Below, piece by piece: positions 17,581 to 24,739 of a DNA stretch of 64,000 nucleotides; position 1 is the first letter of the stretch, and each line of letters begins with the position of its first letter. The DNA is from JAZDEY01 sp043808325 [NCBI: Candidatus Eiseniibacteriota bacterium] (lineage in GTDB: Bacteria > Arandabacterota > Arandabacteria > Arandabacterales): NCBI GenBank assembly GCA_043808325.1, contig JAZDEY010000068.1:27871-91870 (forward strand), read 5' to 3'. The translations under genes were made by a program, and so were the position numbers. Below the pieces are notes generated by a model, which saw only the letters and a list, made by a program, of their open reading frames with translations, was not told the DNA's origin and searched no databases.

Positions 17581-17610
17581 AAGGTAACAGATTGATTCGG
17601 AGGGTGTCAA
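17581..17610 (-). promoter_or_regulatory. Candidate promoter of the BMC operon
   Basis: Minus strand TTGACA (17605-17610), 18 bp spacer, extended TGT, TACCTT (17581-17586), about 70 bp ahead of the pduL start. The -35 is perfect and the -10 is weak, which would suit an activated promoter. No dedicated regulator gene is present in the window. Confidence 0.45.
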
Positions 17611-17866
17611 TCGGAATGATCTGGCTGGCAAGCACAAGTGGAGTTCCCCACTGCAATGCCGTGCGCGAGGCAATCGTGAAACTCGTCGCTCATTTTCTTA
17701 GGAGATCAGCCCACGACCTGGCAGATCACGAGCATAGCAGGGAACTCCATTTGCGCTGTCTATTCAGTTGTCGCTCAAGTCAATGTGCAATCGCTATGCC
17801 ATCATTTCCGAGAAGTTCCCCGGGTTCACGGCTGAGGCCCCGATCCACGCAATCGGCAGACTAATG

Positions 17867-18061
17867 AGTTGACAACTACGGAGTTGCGGATCGCGCGCCG
17901 CGGGCTATCGCTTGGGACGGATCGGGAATGCCGGCGTCGTGGGCGAGCGCGCTGCCCGCAATTTGGGGCAAACCCCCCAATCAGGTGGGATTAATTCCTC
18001 AGTCTAAAGATTCCATTGGCCTCTGCGGGGCAGCTCCCGAGGCAAGCCCTTCCCAATGGAA
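17867..18061. other. Non-coding interval with inverted repeats between BMC operon and ASKHA gene
   Basis: About 560 bp (17513-18072) hold no convincing gene. Visible structure includes a perfect 11-bp palindrome AGTTGACAACT (17867-17877) and a TTGGGG/CCCCAA hairpin near 17960-17980. There is also a 9-bp inverted repeat TTCCATTGG / CCAATGGAA (18011-18019 and 18053-18061) just after the ASKHA stop. The last may be a terminator or RNA structure for the ASKHA transcript; it has no T-run. The palindrome could be an operator. Function is not assigned. Confidence 0.4.
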
Positions 18062-18072
18062 GAGGGCCGGGA

Positions 18073-19914
18073 TCAGCGCCGCAGATGGGGAAACCCCATG
18101 GAGCCGTAGAATTCGTCTTTGAATTCGGGGCGTGAGAAAAGCTCGACATGCTCCGCACTTGCGGCGATCTCCTTTGCGTCACGGCGAGCCCGGTCTGAGA
18201 CCAACAAGATCTTGGCCCCTTCAATCGCTGAGTTGCCTATCACTCTGATCCTTGCCTTGACGTCCGGAGGAACCAGTCCGATCGCCCGGATGCTTGCGGG
18301 CTTGAGGGCCGAACCGAAACTCCCGGCGATCAGAACCTCACTGATCTCATTCATCCTGACCCCAACGGCGTTCGTGAGCACCCTGATGCCCGCGCTCAGG
18401 GCTGCCTTGCCAAGCTGAACCTCCCGCACGTCACCTTGCCTCAAGGTAATCAGCGGCTTGCGGCACAGCGTGAATTCACGCCCGCGCTCGCTCTCGAGAA
18501 TCCTCTCGGCAAGGGCCGGGTTCCTGACTTCCTCCCTTGTTCTCATCCTGCCTGTGGGCTCGATCACGCCGACGCGCACCATCTCGGCGACCGCCGCCAG
18601 CAGCCCCGAGCCGCACAATCCCACCGGACTCCCGCCGCCGATGCACTTGAGCACCACACCACCCCGGCTTATCTTCACATCCTCAATTGCACCGGCTATG
18701 GCCCGTACCCCGGCGCTTATGCGCTCACCCTCGAAGGCCGGGCCGGCGGCAGTCGAGCACGCGGCAATCCTGCCACACCACGCAAGCACGATCTCGCCGT
18801 TGGTCCCAAGGTCCACGGCCACAACCGGCCGCTTACGCTTATGAAGAGACTGCGAAACGATCAGGGCCACCAAGTCTCCCCCCACGAAGCCGCCTATCAC
18901 GGGAGGCATCACCAGCCGGCAGTGGGGATGGGCCTTGATACCTATTCGTGACGCAAGCGTCTCCGTTGAAGAGACGATCCGCGCCCTATACGGAGCGACC
19001 CCGAGATCAGCAGGAGACAAGCCCACCAGGATGTGTTGCATCGCCGTGTTACCGACGGCACTGCAAATATAGATCATCCCTCGATCGACTCTGAGCTTGC
19101 GAACGAGCTCATCGATGAGGCCATTGACCAGGTTTACGATCTCCAGGTGCAGCATCTCGAGCCCGCCCGGCCTCTTCGAGAATCTGATGCGCGAGATAAC
19201 ATCGTCCCCGTGCGCAACCTGGGGATTGATTGTTGATGCCACCCCAAGCTCCCTGCCGGTCGCGAGGTCGACAAGGGAGCACACCACCGTATTGGTTCCC
19301 ACATCGACCGCGATACCGTAGCACTGCCGAGACGTGTCCCCCGCCTCAAAACCGACAATTTCGTCCTTGATCGCAACCACCGTCGCATTGGAGTGAAGGC
19401 CAAGTCTCCACTGGTGGTCCGTGCGAAGAGCCGCATCCATCAGGCCGGGATCGGTCATGCTGAGGGCTATATCTTCGACGCTGATCCCATAGTCATCTTC
19501 CAGAACACGCATCGAGTCTCGTCTTCGCTTGCCCAAGAAGACCTTGATGATGCTGGGGCGGAATCGATAGGAACCTGAGGTCACACCCCGCGCCGCGATT
19601 CTTTGGATGGAGATCCGCGATGAGGGTGGGATCGTGACCACCACATCGCCTTCAATCCTCGCGAAGCAGGCGAGCCGCCCTCCTCTAGGGCACGACGGAA
19701 GCTTGCGTTTTTCTTCCTCGGCAGGCTTTGCGACCTTGCCCTTGACGTAGACGAGGCACCGGCCGCATCTGCCGTGACCGCCGCAGGGCATCGAGATCGG
19801 GATTGAGGCCGCAAACAGCGCATCCTTGACCGTGGATCCCGAGACCACCCAGGCCTCTTTGGAGTCGGGCTTAAAGGCCACTCTAACCGACTGCTTGTCC
19901 AACTGGTCCTTCAA
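18073..19914 (-). CDS. Ferredoxin-ASKHA reductive activator of corrinoid proteins (RACo/RamA-like, DUF4445)
   Basis: A 613-residue protein with an N-terminal plant-type [2Fe-2S] ferredoxin domain (PCGGHGRCGRCLVYV at about 43-57, with a fourth Cys in RLACFA) and a long ASKHA ATPase domain. The ASKHA part shows AVDVGTNTVVCSLVDL as phosphate 1, VIGGFVGGD, a second VAVDLGTNGEIVL and the C-terminal IAGSFGSAL. Relatives use ATP to lower the barrier for one-electron reduction of inactive Co(II) corrinoids in methyltransferase systems. No corrinoid protein or methyltransferase is in the window, so its client is unknown. It ends the segment beginning with the SLOG gene (75 bp gap) and lies next to the BMC operon; a link to either is speculative. 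Confidence 0.87.
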   Translation of the reverse strand: MKDQLDKQSVRVAFKPDSKEAWVVSGSTVKDALFAASIPISMPCGGHGRCGRCLVYVKGKVAKPAEEEKRKLPSCPRGGRLACFARIEGDVVVTIPPSSRISIQRIAARGVTSGSYRFRPSIIKVFLGKRRRDSMRVLEDDYGISVEDIALSMTDPGLMDAALRTDHQWRLGLHSNATVVAIKDEIVGFEAGDTSRQCYGIAVDVGTNTVVCSLVDLATGRELGVASTINPQVAHGDDVISRIRFSKRPGGLEMLHLEIVNLVNGLIDELVRKLRVDRGMIYICSAVGNTAMQHILVGLSPADLGVAPYRARIVSSTETLASRIGIKAHPHCRLVMPPVIGGFVGGDLVALIVSQSLHKRKRPVVAVDLGTNGEIVLAWCGRIAACSTAAGPAFEGERISAGVRAIAGAIEDVKISRGGVVLKCIGGGSPVGLCGSGLLAAVAEMVRVGVIEPTGRMRTREEVRNPALAERILESERGREFTLCRKPLITLRQGDVREVQLGKAALSAGIRVLTNAVGVRMNEISEVLIAGSFGSALKPASIRAIGLVPPDVKARIRVIGNSAIEGAKILLVSDRARRDAKEIAASAEHVELFSRPEFKDEFYGSMGFPHLRR

Positions 19915-19989
19915 CCTGCCGGTCCCTCCATCTCACGTCTCCGTGCCCGCTCCGCGAAATCAGTTCTCCTCGAATACCATAACACCATA

Positions 19990-21756
19990 CTACGGTCTCG
20001 GTACCTCCAGGGGCTGAGCTCGATGCAGGAGCAGCCAGTCGGCGTTTTCCGCCAGGGCTTCCTTTCCCAGCTCCAGGAGAATCGCCTGAGCCCGCGCGAG
20101 ATCGCCTCTCGCCAGCAGGTCAACCAGCCGTGTGTGCGCGTACCTGAACACCGGGGCCATCCGCCCGTATTGTCTGGCCTGTTCCGACAGCACGGTCTTC
20201 TCGGCGTATCCGTACAAGGCCGCAGCCGCAGCCAGCAGCATCCCGATTGCGACCACCGTGATACGGTAGATGCTCCCGATGGGATAACTCGCAGGTCCGG
20301 CGAAAAATGACCAGGACCGCCACAGTCCGAACGGGAGCAAGGCGAGCACCCCACTCGCAAGAAACAGCCAATTGCTCAGAGACTTGAGTCTCCCGAATCC
20401 CAGCGCATTGGCGGGAGTCTTCCTCTCGAAGAAATCTCTCTGCCCGGCCACCCAGCAGTCCGCAACAATCCTCAGACGATCGGCCGCAGGGCTGACGCGG
20501 GGCCAGCATGGCAGGGTCCAGCCCCTTACCGCGAAACGAATCCATTGGAGCTCTCCCCTGTGTTTCAGGAGATAATGATCCGACACATTCTGGTCGATTG
20601 CCGCAAGCCCCCAGAAGAGCTGAACCCGCATCGCTTCGGCCAGGGCTCTATAATCCTCGTGTTTGGTCTCATAGCCGGCGCCTCTCGCGGCCGAATACCA
20701 GACCCAACCCAGGGCCAGGATCAACGGATAAAGAAGGAGAAGACCGGGGGAACGGTATGTTTCAGCATTGAGCTGCAGGATGACAAAAGCCGCCAAGACT
20801 ATCAAGAACAGGGCTCTTATCGTCCGTACTCTCCGAGTCCTGTACCTCGAAGCCAGAGTATCGGCAACAGCATAGCAACTCAGAAGCCCGGCGCAAGGTT
20901 CCCCCAGGAGGTCCGCATGTTGCGGCGGCACCGCCCGGCGCTTGTTGCCATCAATCTCGCCCCTCAGCTTGGGGTGAAGACCCCTGACGTCTCTGTTATA
21001 GATGCTGGTCTCCCTGGCGATCCCCCGATAGAGCTCCGCGGCGTGCGCTTCGCTTCCCCAGTCCTCCGGATATAGTATCGTGACCGAGTACAGATCACGC
21101 GCCGGTTCAGGGTTGCTGAGTCTCGGTACCATGAGGTGATACGTCAGCCCGCCCTCAGGTTGGTGAAGCGAATTCGGCCGCTCGGCAAATGCGTCTGGAA
21201 GGCCGAAGCGCCTGAGTCTTATGACGTGCCCTGTCCCGCCGCTCTTTCCCAGGTCGACGCCGTCCCACAAGGCAATCAAGATCTGGGAGTGGCGCGCAAT
21301 GTAGTCACCCAGGCGGCCGTACTGCATATCGCGGGGCATTCCGGGCGCGGCGATATCGGCCGGCGTATTGCCTTCGACCAACGGTAGCTCGAAGCTATGC
21401 GCCGCACTACCGAGCAAGTCGTCGAATTCGGTTTGAGACTCAGGGGTTCCGAAATCGTGCCGGTATTGCGCGATCGGCATTGGAAACGTAACCACCAGCT
21501 TGGCATCGAATTCCAGGGCTATCCTGGCCACGACCCTGTCTGCTCCCTCTGCCAGGGCCGAGAGCACAATCATGGGCGAACCGTCGTGCATCCGCCGAAG
21601 ATCCTCAAATACCTTGCGCAGTGCCGCCTCAATCGCCGGTATGGTTTCCGGCACGAGATCCCTATGGCCTGCGACTCCGACCACAAGGGGAATCAACACG
21701 CTGTCAATCTCAGGCGGGTGCATTGCCCTGCGGCAATCATTATGGTTTACGGTCAT
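19990..21756 (-). CDS. SLOG-domain protein with two SLATT-like transmembrane pairs (putative defence or nucleotide sensor)
   Basis: A 588-residue protein. Residues about 20-205 look like a Rossmannoid SLOG/nucleotide-binding domain: VVGVAGHRDL (25-34), LSALAEGADRVVA (65-77), QILIALWDG (158-166) and a GGTGHVIR loop (173-180). The C-terminal half has two membrane pairs (about 314-329 with 338-354, and 461-478 with 495-516). Each pair is followed by a similar soluble helix (YETKHEDYRALAEAM and YAEKTVLSEQARQYG), as in SLATT domains. SLOG and SLATT modules are known from nucleotide-activated conflict systems where the membrane part is a proposed pore-forming effector. The frame runs back through tRNA-Ala, so the ATG at 21756 (or 21723) is chosen. 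No promoter separates it from the tRNA 37 bp upstream. Family assignment is moderate, function is inference. Confidence 0.7.
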   Translation of the reverse strand: MTVNHNDCRRAMHPPEIDSVLIPLVVGVAGHRDLVPETIPAIEAALRKVFEDLRRMHDGSPMIVLSALAEGADRVVARIALEFDAKLVVTFPMPIAQYRHDFGTPESQTEFDDLLGSAAHSFELPLVEGNTPADIAAPGMPRDMQYGRLGDYIARHSQILIALWDGVDLGKSGGTGHVIRLRRFGLPDAFAERPNSLHQPEGGLTYHLMVPRLSNPEPARDLYSVTILYPEDWGSEAHAAELYRGIARETSIYNRDVRGLHPKLRGEIDGNKRRAVPPQHADLLGEPCAGLLSCYAVADTLASRYRTRRVRTIRALFLIVLAAFVILQLNAETYRSPGLLLLYPLILALGWVWYSAARGAGYETKHEDYRALAEAMRVQLFWGLAAIDQNVSDHYLLKHRGELQWIRFAVRGWTLPCWPRVSPAADRLRIVADCWVAGQRDFFERKTPANALGFGRLKSLSNWLFLASGVLALLPFGLWRSWSFFAGPASYPIGSIYRITVVAIGMLLAAAAALYGYAEKTVLSEQARQYGRMAPVFRYAHTRLVDLLARGDLARAQAILLELGKEALAENADWLLLHRAQPLEVPRP

Positions 21757-21793
21757 ACCGGTATCATCGCCGGGCAAACATAAGGAAAATAAC

Positions 21794-21869
21794 TGGTGGA
21801 GCTGACGGGAGTCGAACCCGTGACCCTTTGTCTGCCAGACAAATGCTCTCCCAACTGAGCTACAGCCCC
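21794..21869 (-). tRNA. tRNA-Ala (anticodon GGC)
   Basis: A 76-nt cloverleaf with encoded CCA. The acceptor stem GGGGCTG pairs with CAGCTCC (one G-T). The D-arm contains AGCTCAGTTGGGAGAGC, the anticodon arm is TTTGT-CTGGCAG-ACAAA with anticodon GGC, and the T-arm is ACGGG-TTCGACT-CCCGT. It reads GCC alanine codons. It is the first element of the transcript that continues into the SLOG gene. Confidence 0.96.
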
Positions 21870-21896
21870 ACCCAAACCACGATCGTCTTTGCAAGC

Positions 21897-21924
21897 AATA
21901 TAGCAGAGATCGGTCTAGAGTCAA
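21897..21924 (-). promoter_or_regulatory. Promoter of tRNA-Ala (and probably the SLOG gene)
   Basis: Minus strand TTGACT (21919-21924), 16 bp spacer, extended TGC, TATATT (21897-21902), about 28 bp ahead of the tRNA 5' end. Confidence 0.72.
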
Positions 21925-21959
21925 TAACAAACCAGGGTCTGCCGCGGACTGCAGCCCCC

Positions 21960-21988
21960 TTGACAGCCGGGAAGCCCGGCAATACTAT
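21960..21988 (+). promoter_or_regulatory. Promoter of tRNA-Leu
   Basis: TTGACA (21960-21965), 17 bp spacer containing a GCCGGGAAGCCCGGC palindrome, TACTAT (21983-21988), ten bases ahead of the tRNA. The spacer palindrome is also GC-rich enough to resemble a discriminator or stringent-response feature. Confidence 0.7.
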
Positions 21989-21997
21989 TGGTTGGGT

Positions 21998-22086
21998 GCC
22001 GGAGTGGTGAAACTGGCAGACACAGTGGACTCAAAATCCACCGGGCCTTACAGCTCATGTCGGTTCAAATCCGACCTCCGGCACCA
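21998..22086 (+). tRNA. tRNA-Leu (anticodon CAA)
   Basis: An 89-nt type II tRNA with a long variable arm and encoded CCA. The acceptor stem GCCGGAG pairs with CTCCGGC; the anticodon arm is GTGGA-CTCAAAA-TCCAC with anticodon CAA; the T-arm is GTCGG-TTCAAAT-CCGAC. It reads TTG leucine codons. The DUF362 gene begins 50 bp later with no promoter seen between them. Confidence 0.95.
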
Positions 22087-22136
22087 TTTGCTCGACCGGT
22101 CCGTTGCTCAGCGTGCGTCAGACTGGGGGAAGCCAG

Positions 22137-23213
22137 ATGCCAAAGGTCGCCGTGCTCAAGACCAAGCCCGAAAGCGTTCTCGAGGATTTCTCGCGTCTCA
22201 TGCGGATGGCCGATTACGCCGAGGCTCTGCCACGGGATAGCGAGGTGGCGCTCAAGATAAACATCTCCTGGCATCACTGGTATCCCGCGACATCGACCAC
22301 TCCCTGGCAGCTGGAGGGCGTCATCAAGACCCTGCTGGCAGACGGTTACCCTAAGGAGAAGATCTACGGAGCCCACAACCGCACCGTGGTCGTCAGCGCC
22401 AGGAAGGGCGAGATCGCGAACAAGCACAAACAGGTGCTCGACAAGTACGGGATCAGAAACGTCCACCTTTACGAGGGCGAGCAATGGGTCCGGTATGAAC
22501 CCAAGCACAAGATGCTGGTGCTCGACTCGATCTACCCGGAAGGCATCCATATACCCAAGCGCTTGATCGGCTCGGGCATCATTCATCTTCCGACGATGAA
22601 GACACACGTCTTCACCACCATGACCGGAGCTATGAAAAACGCTTTCGGTGGGCTGCTTCATGAGAAGCGGCACTGGACCCATTCGGTGATCCACGAGACC
22701 CTGGTCGATCTGCTTGCTATTCAGCAGGAGATTCACCCGGGCATTTTCGCGGTGATGGACGGCACGTTCGCCGGCGACGGCCCCGGCCCCAGATGCATGC
22801 GGCCTTATGAAAAAGATCTGATTCTGGCTTCGAGCGATCAGGTCGCGATAGATGCAATCGCGGCCAAGATAATGGGTTTCGACCCGCTCAAGCTCAAGTT
22901 CATCAGACTCGCTCACGAGCAGGGCCTCGGGTGTGGAGACCCCAGAGAGATCGAGGTAGTCGGGGAGGACATCTCAGGCTTGAACTTCGGCTTCAAGTGC
23001 TCCACCAGTACCTTCGCCAGCAGAGGTCAGCGGGCGATCTACTGGGGACCGCTTAAGCCGCTTGAGAAGCTGCTGCTCCGCACCGCAATAACCCCGTGGT
23101 CCTATGCGGCTTCAATCATCTATCATGACATCTACTGGTACAACTGCATCGGCAGGAGCAGGGTCAAGCAGGCGCTCAATACCAAGTGGGGGAAACTCTT
23201 CCTCAGCTATTAG
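22137..23213 (+). CDS. DUF362 domain protein
   Basis: A 358-residue protein of the DUF362 family. It has PKVAVLKTKPESVLEDF at the start, KINISWHHWYPATSTTP, the PTMKTHVFTTMTGAMKNAFGG block and VMDGTFAGDGPGPR, then DQVAIDAIAAKIMGFDP. These are the conserved DUF362 elements. Some members are fused to ferredoxin domains; none is present here. Its biochemical role is unknown. The ATG at 22137 follows a GGGGGAA purine stretch. It probably depends on read-through from the tRNA-Leu promoter. Its 3' end overlaps the convergent CpXC gene by 11 bp. Confidence 0.8.
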   Translation: MPKVAVLKTKPESVLEDFSRLMRMADYAEALPRDSEVALKINISWHHWYPATSTTPWQLEGVIKTLLADGYPKEKIYGAHNRTVVVSARKGEIANKHKQVLDKYGIRNVHLYEGEQWVRYEPKHKMLVLDSIYPEGIHIPKRLIGSGIIHLPTMKTHVFTTMTGAMKNAFGGLLHEKRHWTHSVIHETLVDLLAIQQEIHPGIFAVMDGTFAGDGPGPRCMRPYEKDLILASSDQVAIDAIAAKIMGFDPLKLKFIRLAHEQGLGCGDPREIEVVGEDISGLNFGFKCSTSTFASRGQRAIYWGPLKPLEKLLLRTAITPWSYAASIIYHDIYWYNCIGRSRVKQALNTKWGKLFLSY

Positions 23214-23643
23214 CCTTCTCAATCCTATTGCGACCGGTTGTGCCTTGGGCCTGCTTTGACTTGAGATAGCCAACCAAGGCATCCATTCCAAAGAGTATCA
23301 TCGTCTTGTAGCTGCCCGTGATCGCGTTTCTGACCTTGGCCGGCATCGTGGCACTGATCCTCTCCCACATCGCCATGACCTCAGATTCTATATGGGCCGT
23401 ATCCTCTGCGCTGTGTGCCGGGTATACCCATATCCATTCACCCTGTTCCATATCGTGATAGAGAAACGGCACCTCGACGTGAAACCGCGCGCCGCAGGCA
23501 GGGCACCGCACCAGGTTCATGGTGCCGTCGAGAACCGACTTGCGGAGGTCGGGACTTGCGGTAATGTTGGCGCTTTGCCACACCCAGGCCTTGAAGCTGT
23601 GCCCGCAGGCACAGGTTATGTCCATATCGCTTCCTGCCGACAT
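23203..23643 (-). CDS. CpXC-domain zinc-binding protein
   Basis: A 146-residue small protein. The N-terminal third has two paired cysteine motifs, TCACGHSFKAWVW and RCPACGARFHVEVPF, separated by SANITASPDLRKSVLDG and followed by FLYHDMEQGEWIWVYP. This matches the CpXC domain, a likely zinc-binding module seen in many uncharacterised bacterial proteins. The C-terminal half is helical and of unknown role. It has its own promoter (23690-23718) and a GAGGAGG-type ribosome site. Confidence 0.82.
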   Translation of the reverse strand: MSAGSDMDITCACGHSFKAWVWQSANITASPDLRKSVLDGTMNLVRCPACGARFHVEVPFLYHDMEQGEWIWVYPAHSAEDTAHIESEVMAMWERISATMPAKVRNAITGSYKTMILFGMDALVGYLKSKQAQGTTGRNRIEKANS

Positions 23644-23689
23644 GCGCTGTCCTCCTCAACCCCTCCTCAACCTGCTGCATCCACACCTA

Positions 23690-23718
23690 AGCATAACTGC
23701 GGGTCGATCCATTTTCAA
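23690..23718 (-). promoter_or_regulatory. Promoter of the CpXC gene
   Basis: Minus strand TTGAAA (23713-23718), 17 bp spacer, TATGCT (23690-23695), about 45 bp ahead of the ATG. Confidence 0.58.
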
Positions 23719-23833
23719 GACCCATCAGGCTGGATCAACATAGCGCCGGGGCTGACACCCGGCAATTGCGGGGGCGCACCCGCATCGCCTTCACGCCCTC
23801 GCCGGACGCCGCATTCTATTACCCTCAAACAAC

Positions 23834-23862
23834 TTGACATTCGGCGCTCAATCTACGAGAAT
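23834..23862 (+). promoter_or_regulatory. Promoter of ppiA (and possibly mvhGA)
   Basis: TTGACA (23834-23839), 17 bp spacer, GAGAAT (23857-23862), 30 bp ahead of the ppiA ATG. Only 32 bp separate ppiA from mvhG, so the hydrogenase subunits may share this promoter. Confidence 0.6.
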
Positions 23863-23891
23863 TCTTTGGTTTACTTCGCAAGGAGGGGAGA

Positions 23892-24707
23892 ATGAAATTG
23901 AACGCGCTTCTCTTGATTGCCCTGGCACTTTCGTTTGTCATGGCAGGTTTCGCTACAGCCCAGACGGGTGACGATCAGACCACCAAGACACCCCCGGCAG
24001 AAACCAAGAGCGCCCCGGAGACCAAGGCCCCGGCAGACGCCAAAGGCACGGTCGAGGCCAAGATCAGCCCCAAGGCCGGCGCCAATCCGGTGGTGGTCCT
24101 CGAGACCGGCTACGGCAACATAAGGATCGAGCTTTTCAAGGACAAGGCTCCGATCTCAACGGACAACTTCCTTTCATACGTTAAGGAAGGTTATTTCGAC
24201 AGCACCACCTTCCACCGGGTAGTGAAGAATTTCGTGCTCCAGGCCGGCGGCATCAACGAGGCTATGTCGCAGAAGCCCGCGAAGCCCGGCATCAAGAACG
24301 AAGCCCTGAACGGCCTCAGTAACCTGCGCGGCACGCTTTCAATGGCGAGAACCAACGACATAGGGAGCGGCAGCTCCCATTTCTTCATCAACCTGGTCGA
24401 TAACAAACGCCTCGACCATACCGGAGAGACTCCCGACAAGTACGGCTACGCGGTCTTTGGGAAGGTGATCGAGGGCATGGACGTAGTGGACAAGATCGCT
24501 CAGGTTGAGGTCACCACGAAGGGCGGATACCGGGACGTTCCCGTCAAGCCCGTAATCATAACCAAGGCACGGCTCGCCACGGCCGGCCCGGCAAAGGACG
24601 TCGAGAAGAAGGCCGAAGAGAAGCAGATCGAGGAAAAACAAACCGAAGAGAAGAAAATTCAAGAGAAGCAGATGGGCGAACCGGAGACCGGCAAACAGAC
24701 TAAGTAG
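23892..24707 (+). CDS. ppiA: Exported cyclophilin-type peptidyl-prolyl isomerase
   Basis: A 271-residue protein with a signal peptide (about 1-23, ending ATAQ), a Pro/Thr/Glu/Lys-rich linker and a cyclophilin domain (about 65-220). Hallmarks are TFHRVVKNFVLQAGG, MARTNDIGSGSSHFFIN and YAVFGKVIEGMDVVD. The C-terminal 50 residues are a Glu/Lys repeat (KQIEEKQTEEKKIQEKQ) of coiled-coil character. It would catalyse prolyl isomerisation in periplasmic or secreted proteins. An excellent AAGGAGGGG ribosome site precedes the ATG. Confidence 0.92.
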   Translation: MKLNALLLIALALSFVMAGFATAQTGDDQTTKTPPAETKSAPETKAPADAKGTVEAKISPKAGANPVVVLETGYGNIRIELFKDKAPISTDNFLSYVKEGYFDSTTFHRVVKNFVLQAGGINEAMSQKPAKPGIKNEALNGLSNLRGTLSMARTNDIGSGSSHFFINLVDNKRLDHTGETPDKYGYAVFGKVIEGMDVVDKIAQVEVTTKGGYRDVPVKPVIITKARLATAGPAKDVEKKAEEKQIEEKQTEEKKIQEKQMGEPETGKQTK

Positions 24708-24739
24708 GAACAAACCATCTTATCCCGCGGAGGATAGGC

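Noticed and set aside
17869-17897. Plus-strand TTGACA in the BMC/ASKHA intergenic region
   Set aside because: No -10 at 16-18 bp and no plus-strand gene downstream; it is part of a palindrome instead.
21757-21930. Upstream extension of the SLOG gene reading frame through tRNA-Ala
   Set aside because: The extra residues are simply a translation of the tRNA gene and its leader; conserved SLOG sequence begins after the ATG at 21756.
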